Assembly (NCBI RefSeq): GCF_024124665.1
Contig: NZ_JAMXSB010000017.1
Span: forward strand, 62,001 to 126,000
Origin: Pleionea sp. CnH1-48
Lineage (GTDB): Bacteria; Pseudomonadota; Gammaproteobacteria; Enterobacterales; Kangiellaceae
Length of the DNA stretch: 64,000 nt
Direction: 5' to 3'
A model generated the notes under the pieces. The model had not been told where the DNA came from. It searched no databases and was given only the letters and a program-made list of their open reading frames with translations. Shown here one piece after another: positions 19,687 to 28,967 of this stretch; the stretch's first letter is position 1; each line of letters opens with the position of its first letter. A program made the position numbers and the translations under genes.

Positions 19687-20580
19687 ATGAATCCTAAAAT
19701 TACTCTGGAACACTGGGCTGCCTTTGTTGCGGTTATTGATGAAGGTAGCTATTCAAAAGCGGCCATATTGCTTGGCAAGAGCCAATCGACAGTCAGCTAT
19801 GCGATTTCTCGAATCGAAGAGCAACTGGGCGGTGCGGTGTTAAAAATGAAGGGCCGCAAAGCCGAATTGACGGATCTGGGTAAAGTGATGTTGCGAAAAG
19901 CACGTCGATTACTCGAAGATGCTGCGGGTATTGAGTCTTTGGCGGCTTGTCTCAATGAAGGTTGGGAATCCGAAATTACTCTGGTTATTGACGCTCTGTA
20001 TCCGCTGCAAAAAGTGCTGGATGCTTTAGAGGTTTTTGCCATTCATGGTCGTAGTACTCGTGTTAAGTTGATGGAGACCTCATTGTCTGGAACCGACGAG
20101 ATGCTATTTGCCGGTGAAGCCGATTTAGTATTAACGCCGCGTATACCTACTGGCTTTGTTGGGCAAAATGTGGCCGAGGCCGAGTTTGTTCCGGTTGCTC
20201 ATCCGCAACATGAATTGCATCAGCTGGGGCGAGCTATTTCTATGCAGGATCTGGAGCAATATCGTCAGGTGGTATTAAGAGACACAGGCTCTCGACGTAA
20301 TCAGGATGCGGGTTGGCTCAAAAGCGAACAGCGTTTGACGGTGTCGCATTTTCATACTTCTATCGAGGTGTTAAAGAGAGGCTTGGCATTTGCCTTTTTG
20401 CCGCGCTCTTATGTAGAGCAAGAGTTAGCTTTGAATAACTTGATGGTTTTGCCGCTGGAAGGTGGTGAACGTGGTAAAATCAATCTATATCTGATCAATG
20501 CTCGTGGTGAACGTAGCGGGCCTGCGACCAAACTGATGGCCAATATTTTACTTAACAAACCGATTGACCAATCACTATGA
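19687..20580 (+). CDS. LysR family transcriptional regulator (divergent from azoR)
   Basis: About 297 residues from ATG 19687 (ITLEHWAAFVAVIDEGSYSK). The N-terminal winged helix covers 1-65 (AAILLGKSQSTVSYAISRIE, EEQLGG). The rest is a periplasmic-binding-like effector domain from about residue 90. ATG 19675 is possible; the longer frame to 19603 crosses the promoter region and is unlikely. It presumably regulates azoR and itself in response to a quinone or electrophile. Stop overlaps the murI start as ATGA. Confidence 0.92.
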   Translation: MNPKITLEHWAAFVAVIDEGSYSKAAILLGKSQSTVSYAISRIEEQLGGAVLKMKGRKAELTDLGKVMLRKARRLLEDAAGIESLAACLNEGWESEITLVIDALYPLQKVLDALEVFAIHGRSTRVKLMETSLSGTDEMLFAGEADLVLTPRIPTGFVGQNVAEAEFVPVAHPQHELHQLGRAISMQDLEQYRQVVLRDTGSRRNQDAGWLKSEQRLTVSHFHTSIEVLKRGLAFAFLPRSYVEQELALNNLMVLPLEGGERGKINLYLINARGERSGPATKLMANILLNKPIDQSL

Positions 20581-21347
20581 AACAACATCAAATTCTGATT
20601 ATGGATTCCGGGATAGGCGGCTTAACGGTTTTTAATGCGATTAGAGAGAAGTTGCCTGAGGTGGTATGCCATTACATTGCTGATCATGCTTACTTTCCCT
20701 ATGGCACCAAAACAGAAAAAGTTTTAGAAAAGCGCATGAAAGAACTGTTGCGGTGGGCACTGGATAAGCATCAACTTGATGCCGTGGTGATTGCTTGTAA
20801 TTCTGCCAGTACAGCGGTTCTTGATGAATTACGGGCCGAGTTTGCTATTCCATTTATTGGCGTTGTTCCAGCTATTAAAACGGCAGCAGAACTGACCCAG
20901 AAAAAATCCATTGGACTGTTAGCAACAGAAGGAACCGTTAATCGACAGTATACCGAACAGTTGATTCAGGATTTTGCCAGAGATTGTAAGGTAACACGAG
21001 TCGCTTCAAGTGATTTGGTGCATTTGGCGGAAGAAAAAATTCAAGGAAAGCTTTCGACACTAGAACCTCTGCGCGAAATCGTATCTCCTTTGATTGCTGC
21101 AAAGGTAGACGTGGTTGTTCTAGGGTGTACACACTTTCCATGGTTTCGAGAGGAACTGAAACACATAGCACCAGATATCCAGTGGATCGATTCCGGAGAA
21201 GCGATTGCTCGTCGAGTGGAGTTTATACTTGCTGATCTAACAACGGACGAAGCGACTAAAGAAGCTACTTTTTATTCGACCAAAAAAGGTGTTACTAATC
21301 CTTTTATCGAACGTTTTTTTAACATAGAAACCTTATCGATTGATTAA
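20577..21347 (+). CDS. murI: glutamate racemase MurI
   Basis: 256 residues. Converts L- to D-glutamate for peptidoglycan. The two catalytic cysteines C74 (ACNSAST) and C184 (LGCTHFPW), the N-terminal IMDSGIGGLTVFNAI and YIADHAYFPYGTK motifs are intact. It overlaps the LysR gene (ATGA), so an essential cell-wall gene is cotranscribed with the azoR regulator, which is an unusual pairing. A 10-bp stem hairpin follows. Confidence 0.96.
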   Translation: MKQHQILIMDSGIGGLTVFNAIREKLPEVVCHYIADHAYFPYGTKTEKVLEKRMKELLRWALDKHQLDAVVIACNSASTAVLDELRAEFAIPFIGVVPAIKTAAELTQKKSIGLLATEGTVNRQYTEQLIQDFARDCKVTRVASSDLVHLAEEKIQGKLSTLEPLREIVSPLIAAKVDVVVLGCTHFPWFREELKHIAPDIQWIDSGEAIARRVEFILADLTTDEATKEATFYSTKKGVTNPFIERFFNIETLSID

Positions 21348-21348
21348 A

Positions 21349-21374
21349 CTCGCTCTTATTCCATTAAGAGCGAG
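21349..21374. terminator. bidirectional hairpin between murI and M14 gene
   Basis: CTCGCTCTTA, loop TTCCAT, TAAGAGCGAG: ten-base perfect stem immediately after the murI stop and 15 bases before the convergent M14 gene stop. No long T-run on either side. Confidence 0.65.
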
Positions 21375-21388
21375 CCTTATCTAAGCTA

Positions 21389-24283
21389 TTAAAGTGCTAT
21401 GGTTGGACGAGTACCTAGTCCCGGTCCATAAATGAGTGCATTTAAAAGCATTCTATTGGTTGTTTTGGTCGAGCCTCGGAAGTTAGGCTGTGCAGCAAAT
21501 AAAATGACTTGCCCTGCGCCTCTTTGTTCTCGTGTCACCGCTGCGGTATTGGCAATACGCTGCGCAGCTTCTGGCCACAATAGTCCACTCATTCTAACAA
21601 TAAGATCATGATCCTCTGGCAGTGTTGACCAACCGATGGCTTTGCGTTTACCCAGTACTGATTGAGCAAGCTGAATGATCTTGCCACTCTCTTTATCTTG
21701 TAAAATACCGATACGTGCAGTGGCTTCACTGGAATCGTCCGACATTAACAGTGGATTGTCGGCAAACAATAGAGGAAAGTGACGGTGAATGCCAAAGTTC
21801 ATCCAGTGCTTCTGATCACTGCGAGCTGCAATCATGGCGCCAGATGGCATAAAACGTTGTTGCCATTGATCACGTTTTTCCAGTTGGTCTTTTTTAAATC
21901 GTTTTACTTCTAAATCCCAGGGATATTTCAACTCATCAGAAACAATGTGCTGATTGGTTTCTTCCATATCGATCTCGTCACTAAGTGCCAAGCGCTCTCG
22001 TTGCAGGGATATATCATAATCTTCTGCTTTATCAAGAACATCCGAAAGTTGTTTAACAGTGGTTAAGTTATTCTCTATTACATCTCTAACGGAACCATCA
22101 ATAGCGACCAAGGTTCCTCCATTCTTAACCCATTGATCGATACGCTGGTAGGCGTTTTTGCTAAGTGTTTTTCCGTATTTATGAGGCAGCACCAGTACAT
22201 TGTAGCGACGCAAATCCATTCCATCGACAACGCTAGAGTCGAGTCGAGAAAATCGAATACCCAAATGGCTATCAATTGAATGCCAGATAGCGCCCACATC
22301 ATAAGAAGAGTAGTTATTACCAGAAAGTAAGGCAATTTGAGGACGCTTTAGGAGCCTAAAGTGTTTGCCGCCCCAATCCGGTAGATCACCTTCACCCAGA
22401 CCTTTCTCAACAGAAAATAATGTAATAGAGAGTGTTTCTGATTCTTTCTGTGCAAGAGCGATCGCTTGCTGAAAATTACGATTGTCTGTCTTTGTTATGA
22501 GGATAGAACCTCGACTTAATTCGATATCACCCAGGGTTGTTTTTTTATCAAGCGCACGCAGTTGAATACCTTGTTCCATTAAGCGCGCTGCAAATCCATT
22601 AGAAGCATCGTCATCGCCTTGAACAGCAATGGCTATGGTAGATTCGGAAGCAAGTGACACTGGTGCTGTGGGTGCTGGTTTGTAAGCTTCAATTGACGAC
22701 GTCAGATATTGGTTAAAGCTGACGGCCTCCAGTCCATGCATCATGGTGATGTTCCAGGCGGTTGTATCATACATAAGTGATGAACCATCGCGCAGGTTAC
22801 GCTGGCGTTCTTCTACCAGTACTTCTTTTTTAATGGGAGTGTCAAACTCTAGCATTGCAGCGACTAAGCGCGCTTCGGCTTGCCTGTTGGGAATAATTAG
22901 AGTGCCTTTGGGTAATTTCCTTTTGCTTTGCTTGCGACCTAACTGATCGGTTACGTCACTCACCGCCAATTCTTTGGTCGTGACATAGAGTTCGAATCCC
23001 TGCAGTTGCATTAAATCAATAAAGTTTTTTATTCTCGAATGATTGTTACTAGGGAGAATAGCAAAACTTCTATCTGCATAAGGACCTTTACTCGAAATAT
23101 TTTCTTTCTTCTCTTTAAAATAATCCAGATACATTGCCTGAGAATGCTTCTGTAACGTTTTTAAGTTAGCAAAAGTACTTACAAACTGGTGATGGACCGC
23201 TTCTTTATAAGTTTCGATGCGTCCCTCAGGTCTGCGTATACCATCTTCGGCTATGCGTGCCTGTTCATAGAGTATGTGGACCGCACCACGGAACTCTGCA
23301 TAACTGGAATAGCCTGGGTACAAGTTCTCGAACCATTCGCCGGTATAGTAACGCCAACCTTCTTGATCAAAAGCTTCTGCTTGGTCGTTAGCAAATACGA
23401 GGCCCCATTGTTTTCTTGCCTTAGAAATATGAGTGTTAATAGGTTCCCTTGCTGGCGCAAAGAGATACGTATTCATCGGGCCCATTTCGTGACCATCGAT
23501 CATAAGTTGAGGATGCCATTCGTTGATCATGGTGACGCGGCCACGAGTTTCTGGGTGAACACCGAGAATAAAATCGCGGTTCAAATCGAAATAATAGTGA
23601 TTGGTTCGTCCATAAGGCCAGGTACCAGTATGTAATACGGATTGGTTGTCGACGTTGGCAGCAACAGAGCGGTTGATTTCTAGCTCTTGCGAAAATCGAG
23701 CGCGTCCATCGGGGTTCATCAAAGGATCAACAATGATGATTAAATCCTTGAGTAATTGTTTAATTTCGGCACTTTCGGAGGCCGCAAGATGATAGATGGC
23801 AGCAAGAGCTGCATCAGCTCCAGATGATTCATTGCCGTGGATCGAATAAGACATCCAGGCAACACCAGGGAGCTGCTTAATAATGGACTTTGCTTCGCTT
23901 TCCGTCATCTGTTTTGGATTAGAGAGTTTAGCCAGTTGAGTTTTAATTTCGTCGGCTTTAGCTAAGTTTTCTGGGCTGGATATGAGTAAATAATGCAGGG
24001 GCCGCCCTTCGTGACTGCGAGCGTATTCAAAGGCTTTAATACGATCACTTTGTTGATCCCAATGAACAACGGCCTGACTGATTTGTTCTGGCGATGCAAC
24101 ACGCTGACCGACTGGGAAACCTAAAATATCCTCAGGCAAAGTAATTGATTTGTTGTATTCACCAGTTAACATTTTTCCTTGGTAATTCAGTTCATCAAGC
24201 GGAGTAGGTGTTAACTTGATGGCTGCGTTTAGAGTCCCTGCCAGCAAACTTAATGCTAACGGAATCATTGTTTTTATTTTCAT
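21389..24283 (-). CDS. secreted M14 family zinc carboxypeptidase
   Basis: 964 residues with a signal peptide (MIPLALSLLAGTLNA). The peptidase domain (about 60-370) has the zinc motif IHGNESSG (H149, E152), EINRSVAANVDNQS, YFDLNRDF and a third-ligand region MIDGHEMGPMN. The long C-terminal part (about 400-960) holds extra beta-rich segments and a DJ-1/GATase-like stretch (KRPQIALLSGNNYSSYDVG, LPHKYGKTLSK), as in large bacterial M14 proteins of peptide-feeding species. Likely releases C-terminal amino acids in the periplasm or outside. Monocistronic, reverse strand. Confidence 0.92.
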   Translation of the reverse strand: MKIKTMIPLALSLLAGTLNAAIKLTPTPLDELNYQGKMLTGEYNKSITLPEDILGFPVGQRVASPEQISQAVVHWDQQSDRIKAFEYARSHEGRPLHYLLISSPENLAKADEIKTQLAKLSNPKQMTESEAKSIIKQLPGVAWMSYSIHGNESSGADAALAAIYHLAASESAEIKQLLKDLIIIVDPLMNPDGRARFSQELEINRSVAANVDNQSVLHTGTWPYGRTNHYYFDLNRDFILGVHPETRGRVTMINEWHPQLMIDGHEMGPMNTYLFAPAREPINTHISKARKQWGLVFANDQAEAFDQEGWRYYTGEWFENLYPGYSSYAEFRGAVHILYEQARIAEDGIRRPEGRIETYKEAVHHQFVSTFANLKTLQKHSQAMYLDYFKEKKENISSKGPYADRSFAILPSNNHSRIKNFIDLMQLQGFELYVTTKELAVSDVTDQLGRKQSKRKLPKGTLIIPNRQAEARLVAAMLEFDTPIKKEVLVEERQRNLRDGSSLMYDTTAWNITMMHGLEAVSFNQYLTSSIEAYKPAPTAPVSLASESTIAIAVQGDDDASNGFAARLMEQGIQLRALDKKTTLGDIELSRGSILITKTDNRNFQQAIALAQKESETLSITLFSVEKGLGEGDLPDWGGKHFRLLKRPQIALLSGNNYSSYDVGAIWHSIDSHLGIRFSRLDSSVVDGMDLRRYNVLVLPHKYGKTLSKNAYQRIDQWVKNGGTLVAIDGSVRDVIENNLTTVKQLSDVLDKAEDYDISLQRERLALSDEIDMEETNQHIVSDELKYPWDLEVKRFKKDQLEKRDQWQQRFMPSGAMIAARSDQKHWMNFGIHRHFPLLFADNPLLMSDDSSEATARIGILQDKESGKIIQLAQSVLGKRKAIGWSTLPEDHDLIVRMSGLLWPEAAQRIANTAAVTREQRGAGQVILFAAQPNFRGSTKTTNRMLLNALIYGPGLGTRPTIAL

Positions 24284-24450
24284 TGAGAGCCCCGTTTATT
24301 GACTTTAGAGTCACTATACCTTGGTTTAGCTCATTTTCACACCAGTTCACTGTAGCGTAATGCGATTTCCATTCTTTACCTAAACTTTACATACCAGCCA
24401 CTAAATACCGATAAAATTAACTTTAAACGAATAAGCTGGAAACGAAATAC

Positions 24451-25062
24451 ATGGTAAAAATGATTGGGCTCATCGGCATTCTGTTGATGTCTATTATTGG
24501 TAGTATTTATTTAAAAATGAGTTTCAAGATAAGGAGGAAGAAAGTCATCAAAGTGAAAAATGTCATAAAGAAATGACACAGCTTATATCTTCAAATAATA
24601 AGTCACTCGTTTTTCCTTAGTAGACAATGAGTATCTTGAAGAGGCTCATTGCAATAATAATTTTCTAACCAAAAAGATATCGAGTTTTGTTACAACAAAG
24701 GTGTTGAACTTTATTTTTGTTGATTATTTAGGTAACAAGCATCGACTTTTTGAGCGTAACCGAGAAGTCTATAGCTTCTCGTTAGCTGATGAAGATATGG
24801 ATAGTGCGTTTTCAAAATGGAATGTTTATCTAATAGAAAGTGAGAGTTCAAATAGGGATGGTATCAACAATGATAGTAAGCTAATTTATACTTCTAATAT
24901 GGACGGAACAGAGCTTACGTTAATTTCTGACAATGTGCTGGGGTTTCATAAAGTATCTAATGACAAGTTGCTGGTTAAAAAATTAATGATGAATATCTTC
25001 TTTATGATTTTAATCAAAAAAGCATTACAGATATTTCATTGTCGACTTTATCCAGTCAATAA
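24451..25062 (+). pseudogene. frameshifted secreted or membrane-anchored protein gene
   Basis: One protein can be rebuilt by joining three frames. The ATG at 24451 gives MVKMIGLIGILLMSIIGSIY (signal/anchor). A shift near an A5 run (about 24513) leads to EFQDKEEESHQSEKCHKEM. A second shift near a T5 run (about 24610) leads to VDNEYLEEAHCNNNFLTKKI and on to LIYTSNMDGTELTLISDNVL. A third shift at an A6 run (24977-24982) leads to DEYLLYDFNQKSITDISLS and TAA at 25060. The SNMDGTELTLIS style resembles propeller-like secreted proteins. The end overlaps the convergent LysR gene by 38 bases. Each shift coincides with a homopolymer, so assembly errors are possible. Confidence 0.6.
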
Positions 25063-25909
25063 AATCATTGATGGGTTGGCTGCGATGGCTATCACTCCGA
25101 TAGTGGATGTGATAATTACCCCAGGGAAGCGGGTAGCTCATTGATTCAATCGCTTTTAGTCGGCCCGTTGCCATAAACTCTCCTGCAATAAAACGGTTGC
25201 TAAGAGCAATACTTTGGCCACCAAGGGCTGCTTTGGTGGCTAACAGCGCCAAACTAAAATATTGAAAGTCTAGATGCGTAGGCCTACGTATTTGTTGGTG
25301 TTGCATCCACAGATTCCAATCTTCGCCATTTTCTGAAGTATTCAGTATCTGTTGCGTAATGGATTCTGGATCGCGTTCATCAATCTTACGATAAAGAGCA
25401 GGCGTACACACCGGAAACCATTCTTCATCGGTCAGTGTTTGTGTGACAAAGCCATCTGGAGTTGGCCAGGTGCCCAGAATGATGTCGTAATCATTGGCAA
25501 CAAAGTTAGCGGCAAAGGTCTCCATATTGAGCATGATGGATATGTCGGGATAAGACTGCTTAAACTCGGTGATCTGGGGAGCTAACCATTCTGTCGCAAT
25601 TGAGGTTTGTGCCATCACTTTTAAATGGACAGTTTGTTGCTCTAGTATGTGATTGGTGACAGAAGCGATACGTTGAAAACAATCACCCACTACAGAAAGA
25701 AAGTCATCTCCGTCCTGAGTCAGAGCAATACGTTTTCCTTTTCTTATTAGCAGCGGCTTGCCAAAAAAATCTTCTAATACCTTGAGCTGATGGCTAACAG
25801 CACTTTGTGTAACACAGAGCTCTTCGGCCGCTTTGCTGAAGCTCAAATGGCGAGCGGTGGCTTCAAATGCTTGTATCGCTTTAAGTGGGGGAGTTCGTTT
25901 TGTTGTCAT
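25025..25909 (-). CDS. LysR family transcriptional regulator, GcvA-like
   Basis: 294 residues. N-terminus PPLKAIQAFEATARHLSFSK, then AAEELCVTQSAVSHQLKVLE is the GcvA/AmpR-type winged helix. The effector domain covers 95-294. Divergent from the M24 peptidase gene across 111 bases of AT-rich DNA, so it probably regulates that gene. Overlaps the end of the pseudogene on the other strand. Confidence 0.93.
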   Translation of the reverse strand: MTTKRTPPLKAIQAFEATARHLSFSKAAEELCVTQSAVSHQLKVLEDFFGKPLLIRKGKRIALTQDGDDFLSVVGDCFQRIASVTNHILEQQTVHLKVMAQTSIATEWLAPQITEFKQSYPDISIMLNMETFAANFVANDYDIILGTWPTPDGFVTQTLTDEEWFPVCTPALYRKIDERDPESITQQILNTSENGEDWNLWMQHQQIRRPTHLDFQYFSLALLATKAALGGQSIALSNRFIAGEFMATGRLKAIESMSYPLPWGNYHIHYRSDSHRSQPINDFIDWIKSTMKYL

Positions 25910-26020
25910 CGGCTTGCCAAAGTGTATTAGAATTTCTCATCTTATGATGAAATACTATCATTTTATTTAATAACAAATTTCTCTTAATATCAAATAAATA
26001 CAACAAGAGGAGCGAATAAT

Positions 26021-27250
26021 ATGACTATAGGGGTTGGAGGAAGCACTCAGCAACAGGCTTTAGCATCTTTAAGTAATATGACAGACAAGGCCGTAGCGAT
26101 TACTCTAGAAGAGCATCAAGCGCGAGTTGCAAAGGCTCAAGCTTATATGCAGGCTCAGGGGATTGATGCTATTTATCTTAATGCCGGAACCAATTTGACC
26201 TATTTCACTGGCACACAATGGTATGCCAGTGAGCGCATGGTCGGTGCTGTTTTACCCGCATCAGGTCCACTTGAATATATTGCACCAGTATTCGAAATAG
26301 GCTCGTTACAAGACTTCATGATACTTGAGGGGGCGGTTAATGGCTGGCATGAGCACGAAAGCCCCTATGAGTTGTTTATTCAAATCTTGCAGCGAATGAA
26401 TAAAGACACAAGCAAATCTTTGCGTGTTGGGATTGATGAGAGTACCGCTTTTTTTGTTGCTAACGGTATTCAAGAATTGGCATTTGATATGGAGATCATT
26501 AATGCGAAGGAAGTCACAGCTCATTGCCGAACGAGGAAGTCTGTCAATGAGATTGCTTTGATGCAGCGAGCCAAAGATATGACGCTAAGTGTGCAAAAAG
26601 CCGCAGCAGCTATTCTGCAAGAAGGTATTTCTACAACGGAGGTAGAAGCTTTTATTAACGAAGCTCATAAGAAAGTGGGGGCGCCCGCGGGTTCTTATTT
26701 TTGTATTGTTTTATTTGGCCAGGCCACCGCTTTTCCTCATGGTGTTAAAGAGCCACAGTATTTGAAAAAGGGCGATGTTGTTTTGATTGATACTGGCTGC
26801 AAACTTCATGGTTATATTTCGGATATAACACGAACTTATGTGTTCGGCGAACCAAACGAACGCCAGCGGCAAATTTGGGACTACGAAAAACAAGCACAGC
26901 AAGCGGCTTTTGAAGCGGCACAACTGGGTATTCAATGTATGCAAGTGGATGCCGCTGCGCGAAAATCCTTGGCTGCTAATGGTCTAAGTGCTGAGTATGA
27001 GTTACCCGGACTTCCTCATCGAACAGGGCATGGCATTGGATTGGATATTCATGAGTGGCCTTATCTTGTTGGCAATGACACAACGCCTCTAGATGTGGGC
27101 ATGTGCTTTAGTAACGAGCCGATGATATGTGTGCCTGGAGAATTTGGCATCCGATTAGAAGACCATTTTTATATGACTGAGCAAGGGCCCAAATGGTTTA
27201 CCGAGCCTAGTCGCTCTATTGATGATCCTTTTGGTCTAAATGTGGCTTAG
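26021..27250 (+). CDS. M24 family Xaa-Pro peptidase/creatinase-type hydrolase
   Basis: 409 residues. N-terminal creatinase-like domain (about 30-165) and C-terminal pita-bread domain with metal ligands in DTGCKLHGYISDITRTY, LPHRTGHGIGLDIHEWP, NEPMICVPGEFGIRLEDHF. It resembles Xaa-Pro peptidases rather than methionine aminopeptidase. ATG at 26021 follows AGGAG. No signal peptide is evident, so it likely acts in the cytoplasm on proline-containing peptides. Divergent from the GcvA-like regulator; a GNAT gene follows nine bases later in the same operon. Confidence 0.92.
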   Translation: MTIGVGGSTQQQALASLSNMTDKAVAITLEEHQARVAKAQAYMQAQGIDAIYLNAGTNLTYFTGTQWYASERMVGAVLPASGPLEYIAPVFEIGSLQDFMILEGAVNGWHEHESPYELFIQILQRMNKDTSKSLRVGIDESTAFFVANGIQELAFDMEIINAKEVTAHCRTRKSVNEIALMQRAKDMTLSVQKAAAAILQEGISTTEVEAFINEAHKKVGAPAGSYFCIVLFGQATAFPHGVKEPQYLKKGDVVLIDTGCKLHGYISDITRTYVFGEPNERQRQIWDYEKQAQQAAFEAAQLGIQCMQVDAAARKSLAANGLSAEYELPGLPHRTGHGIGLDIHEWPYLVGNDTTPLDVGMCFSNEPMICVPGEFGIRLEDHFYMTEQGPKWFTEPSRSIDDPFGLNVA

Positions 27251-27259
27251 GAGTCGCTT

Positions 27260-27751
27260 ATGCTATTCGAAACCGAACGTTTGAGAGTGCGCGAGTTCAA
27301 TGAAGAGGACGCTGAGTTTATCTATCAGTTGACCAACGAGCCCGATTTCCTTCGTTATGTCGGCGATAAAAACATACATGACTTAGATGCTGCAAAGAAA
27401 TATTTACTCGAGGGACCTATTGCCAGTTATCAGCAATATGGTTTTGGTTTATTTCTTGTCAGTTTAAAATCAAATGATGCACCTGTTGGTACTTGTGGAT
27501 TAATAAAACGCCCAGCTCTAACCGATGTTGATATTGGTTATGGCTTTCTTGAAGATTATGCTGGCAATGGTTATGCCACCGAAGCTGCAAAGGCAACATT
27601 GAAGTACGGTTACGAAGAACTGAAAATCGAGACCATTGTAGCAATTACCTGTCCTGACAATATCGCGTCCATTAGAGTATTACAGAAAATTGGTTTGTCT
27701 GAACAGGGAAAAGTAGCAGTTGATGATCGAGAAGATCTCTTATTTAAATGA
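27260..27751 (+). CDS. GNAT family N-acetyltransferase (RimJ/RimL-like)
   Basis: 163 residues. Starts ETERLRVREFNEEDAEFIYQ; VGTCGLIKRPALTDVDIGYG and an acetyl-CoA loop around LEDYAGNGYATEAAKATLKY, then CPDNIASIRVLQKIGL, are the usual motifs A and B of ribosomal-protein-type acetyltransferases. Substrate unknown. It is nine bases after the M24 peptidase, so it is likely cotranscribed, and an intrinsic terminator follows. Confidence 0.92.
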   Translation: MLFETERLRVREFNEEDAEFIYQLTNEPDFLRYVGDKNIHDLDAAKKYLLEGPIASYQQYGFGLFLVSLKSNDAPVGTCGLIKRPALTDVDIGYGFLEDYAGNGYATEAAKATLKYGYEELKIETIVAITCPDNIASIRVLQKIGLSEQGKVAVDDREDLLFK

Positions 27752-27789
27752 CGTAATATTTTAAGTTATTAAAATGCGTCGGTTCTAAT

Positions 27790-27818
27790 AAAGCTAAGGG
27801 ATTTCCCTTAGCTTTTTT
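27790..27818 (+). terminator. intrinsic terminator after GNAT gene
   Basis: AAGCTAAGGG, loop ATTT, CCCTTAGCTT then a run of T. Ten-base stem with U-tract on the + strand; it overlaps the end of the convergent acyltransferase gene. Confidence 0.85.
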
Positions 27819-28698
27819 GGTGCGTAAGTACGAGCTGATCTTTCTCTTGCCATATTTCATTAAGCCAGGCTTGTACGTTTAAGCGAGTTTCGGAATTGTT
27901 CATATCACCAATCAATTCTGGTGCAATATCATGGGTTTTAATAAACACTTTAATATTATCGATTCGTCCACACATTAAGTCCCAGAAAGTCGGAATGCCT
28001 CCTGGGTACACAATGGTAACGTCAACAACCGTTCTCATTTGTTCCCCAAGTATCGACAATACGGTTCCGACACCGCCTGACTTAGGCTTTAATAATTTTT
28101 TGTAAGGCGAGTTTTGGCGGTCGGCTTTTTCTTGTGTAAAGCGAGTGCCTTCAACAAAGTTCATGACCGATATCGGGATATGCTGAAACTTCTCACAGGC
28201 CTTTTTGGTCGTTTCTAAGTCTTTTCCTTTTTTATGAGGATTTTTCTTTAGATAGCTTTTGCTATAGCGCTTCATAAAGGGAAAGTCCAAAGCCCACCAG
28301 GCTAGTCCCAATACTGGTACAAAAATGAGTTCTTTTTTAAGAAAAAACTTTAGGAAAGGTATTTTCTTATTAAGCACCATTTGCAAAATAAGAATATCAA
28401 CCCAACTTTGATGGTTTGCTAACACCAGATACCAATCTTTTTCAGATAGGCTCTCACCTCCATGACATTCAACTTTAGTATTTTTTGTTGTTCTAATAAT
28501 AATGTTGTTGATGGAGATCCAGGCTGTGGCGAGCCAGTTTAATAGAGCATTAAAAAAGTTACGCGCAGACTCAAATGGCAATAGTAGCTTTAAGAAAGCG
28601 AGTACAAAAAGTGGAATACAAATTGTTAGTGTATTAACTGTATGTAAAGCAAAAGAGATACTGCCAACCAAAGGTTGGATTAACCGAGTCTTAATCAT
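27808..28698 (-). CDS. PlsC-type acyltransferase (YihG-like)
   Basis: 296 residues. N-terminal membrane helix (SFALHTVNTLTICIPLFVLA), then the acyltransferase HX4D motif with H96 and D101 (ANHQSWVDILIL), and the phosphate-binding EGTRFT motif. This layout fits the YihG/YcgX branch of 1-acylglycerol-3-phosphate acyltransferases, which tune phospholipid acyl composition in the inner membrane. Its stop lies inside the + strand terminator stem. Followed upstream on the same strand by the DUF6489 gene (eight-base gap). Confidence 0.9.
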   Translation of the reverse strand: MIKTRLIQPLVGSISFALHTVNTLTICIPLFVLAFLKLLLPFESARNFFNALLNWLATAWISINNIIIRTTKNTKVECHGGESLSEKDWYLVLANHQSWVDILILQMVLNKKIPFLKFFLKKELIFVPVLGLAWWALDFPFMKRYSKSYLKKNPHKKGKDLETTKKACEKFQHIPISVMNFVEGTRFTQEKADRQNSPYKKLLKPKSGGVGTVLSILGEQMRTVVDVTIVYPGGIPTFWDLMCGRIDNIKVFIKTHDIAPELIGDMNNSETRLNVQAWLNEIWQEKDQLVLTHQKS

Positions 28699-28706
28699 TA
28701 TTTCTT

Positions 28707-28946
28707 CTATTTATTATTGGTTTTGAACATATTTTCCCAGAAGTTTTGCTGTAAGTTTGCAAACTGCTGCATATTCTCAGGCATGAACTGTTTCATCAGT
28801 GACGCTGGATCATAGCCTGCTTCGCCCGAAGCCATCTTTTCTTTCATTTGGTTGATGAGTTCTTCATGAAAGGATGACACATCTGGCATACCAAAGAAAC
28901 GTCTCCATTCTTCAGGTGATGCATCAATTTCAAAATTTACTTTCAT
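28707..28946 (-). CDS. DUF6489 family small protein
   Basis: 79 residues: VNFEIDASPEEWRRFFGMPD, then a helical region EELINQMKEKM and MPENMQQFANLQQNFWENMF. The pattern of a start like KVNFEID and a GMPDV turn is that of the DUF6489 family, seen near phasin and polyhydroxyalkanoate or lipid genes in alpha- and gammaproteobacteria. Function unknown. It sits 21 bases after speA and eight before the acyltransferase gene, so it may be in one operon. Confidence 0.78.
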   Translation of the reverse strand: MKVNFEIDASPEEWRRFFGMPDVSSFHEELINQMKEKMASGEAGYDPASLMKQFMPENMQQFANLQQNFWENMFKTNNK

Positions 28947-28967
28947 TGTTAAATCCTCATGGTCATA

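Noticed and set aside
23189-23635. 148-codon forward frame opposite the M14 gene
   Set aside because: Lies inside the conserved peptidase domain on the other strand; no independent support.
24701-25144. 147-codon open frame taken as an intact gene
   Set aside because: Its first and last parts do not fit one protein. The frame before it and the frame after its A6 run continue the same protein style, so it is the middle of a frameshifted pseudogene.
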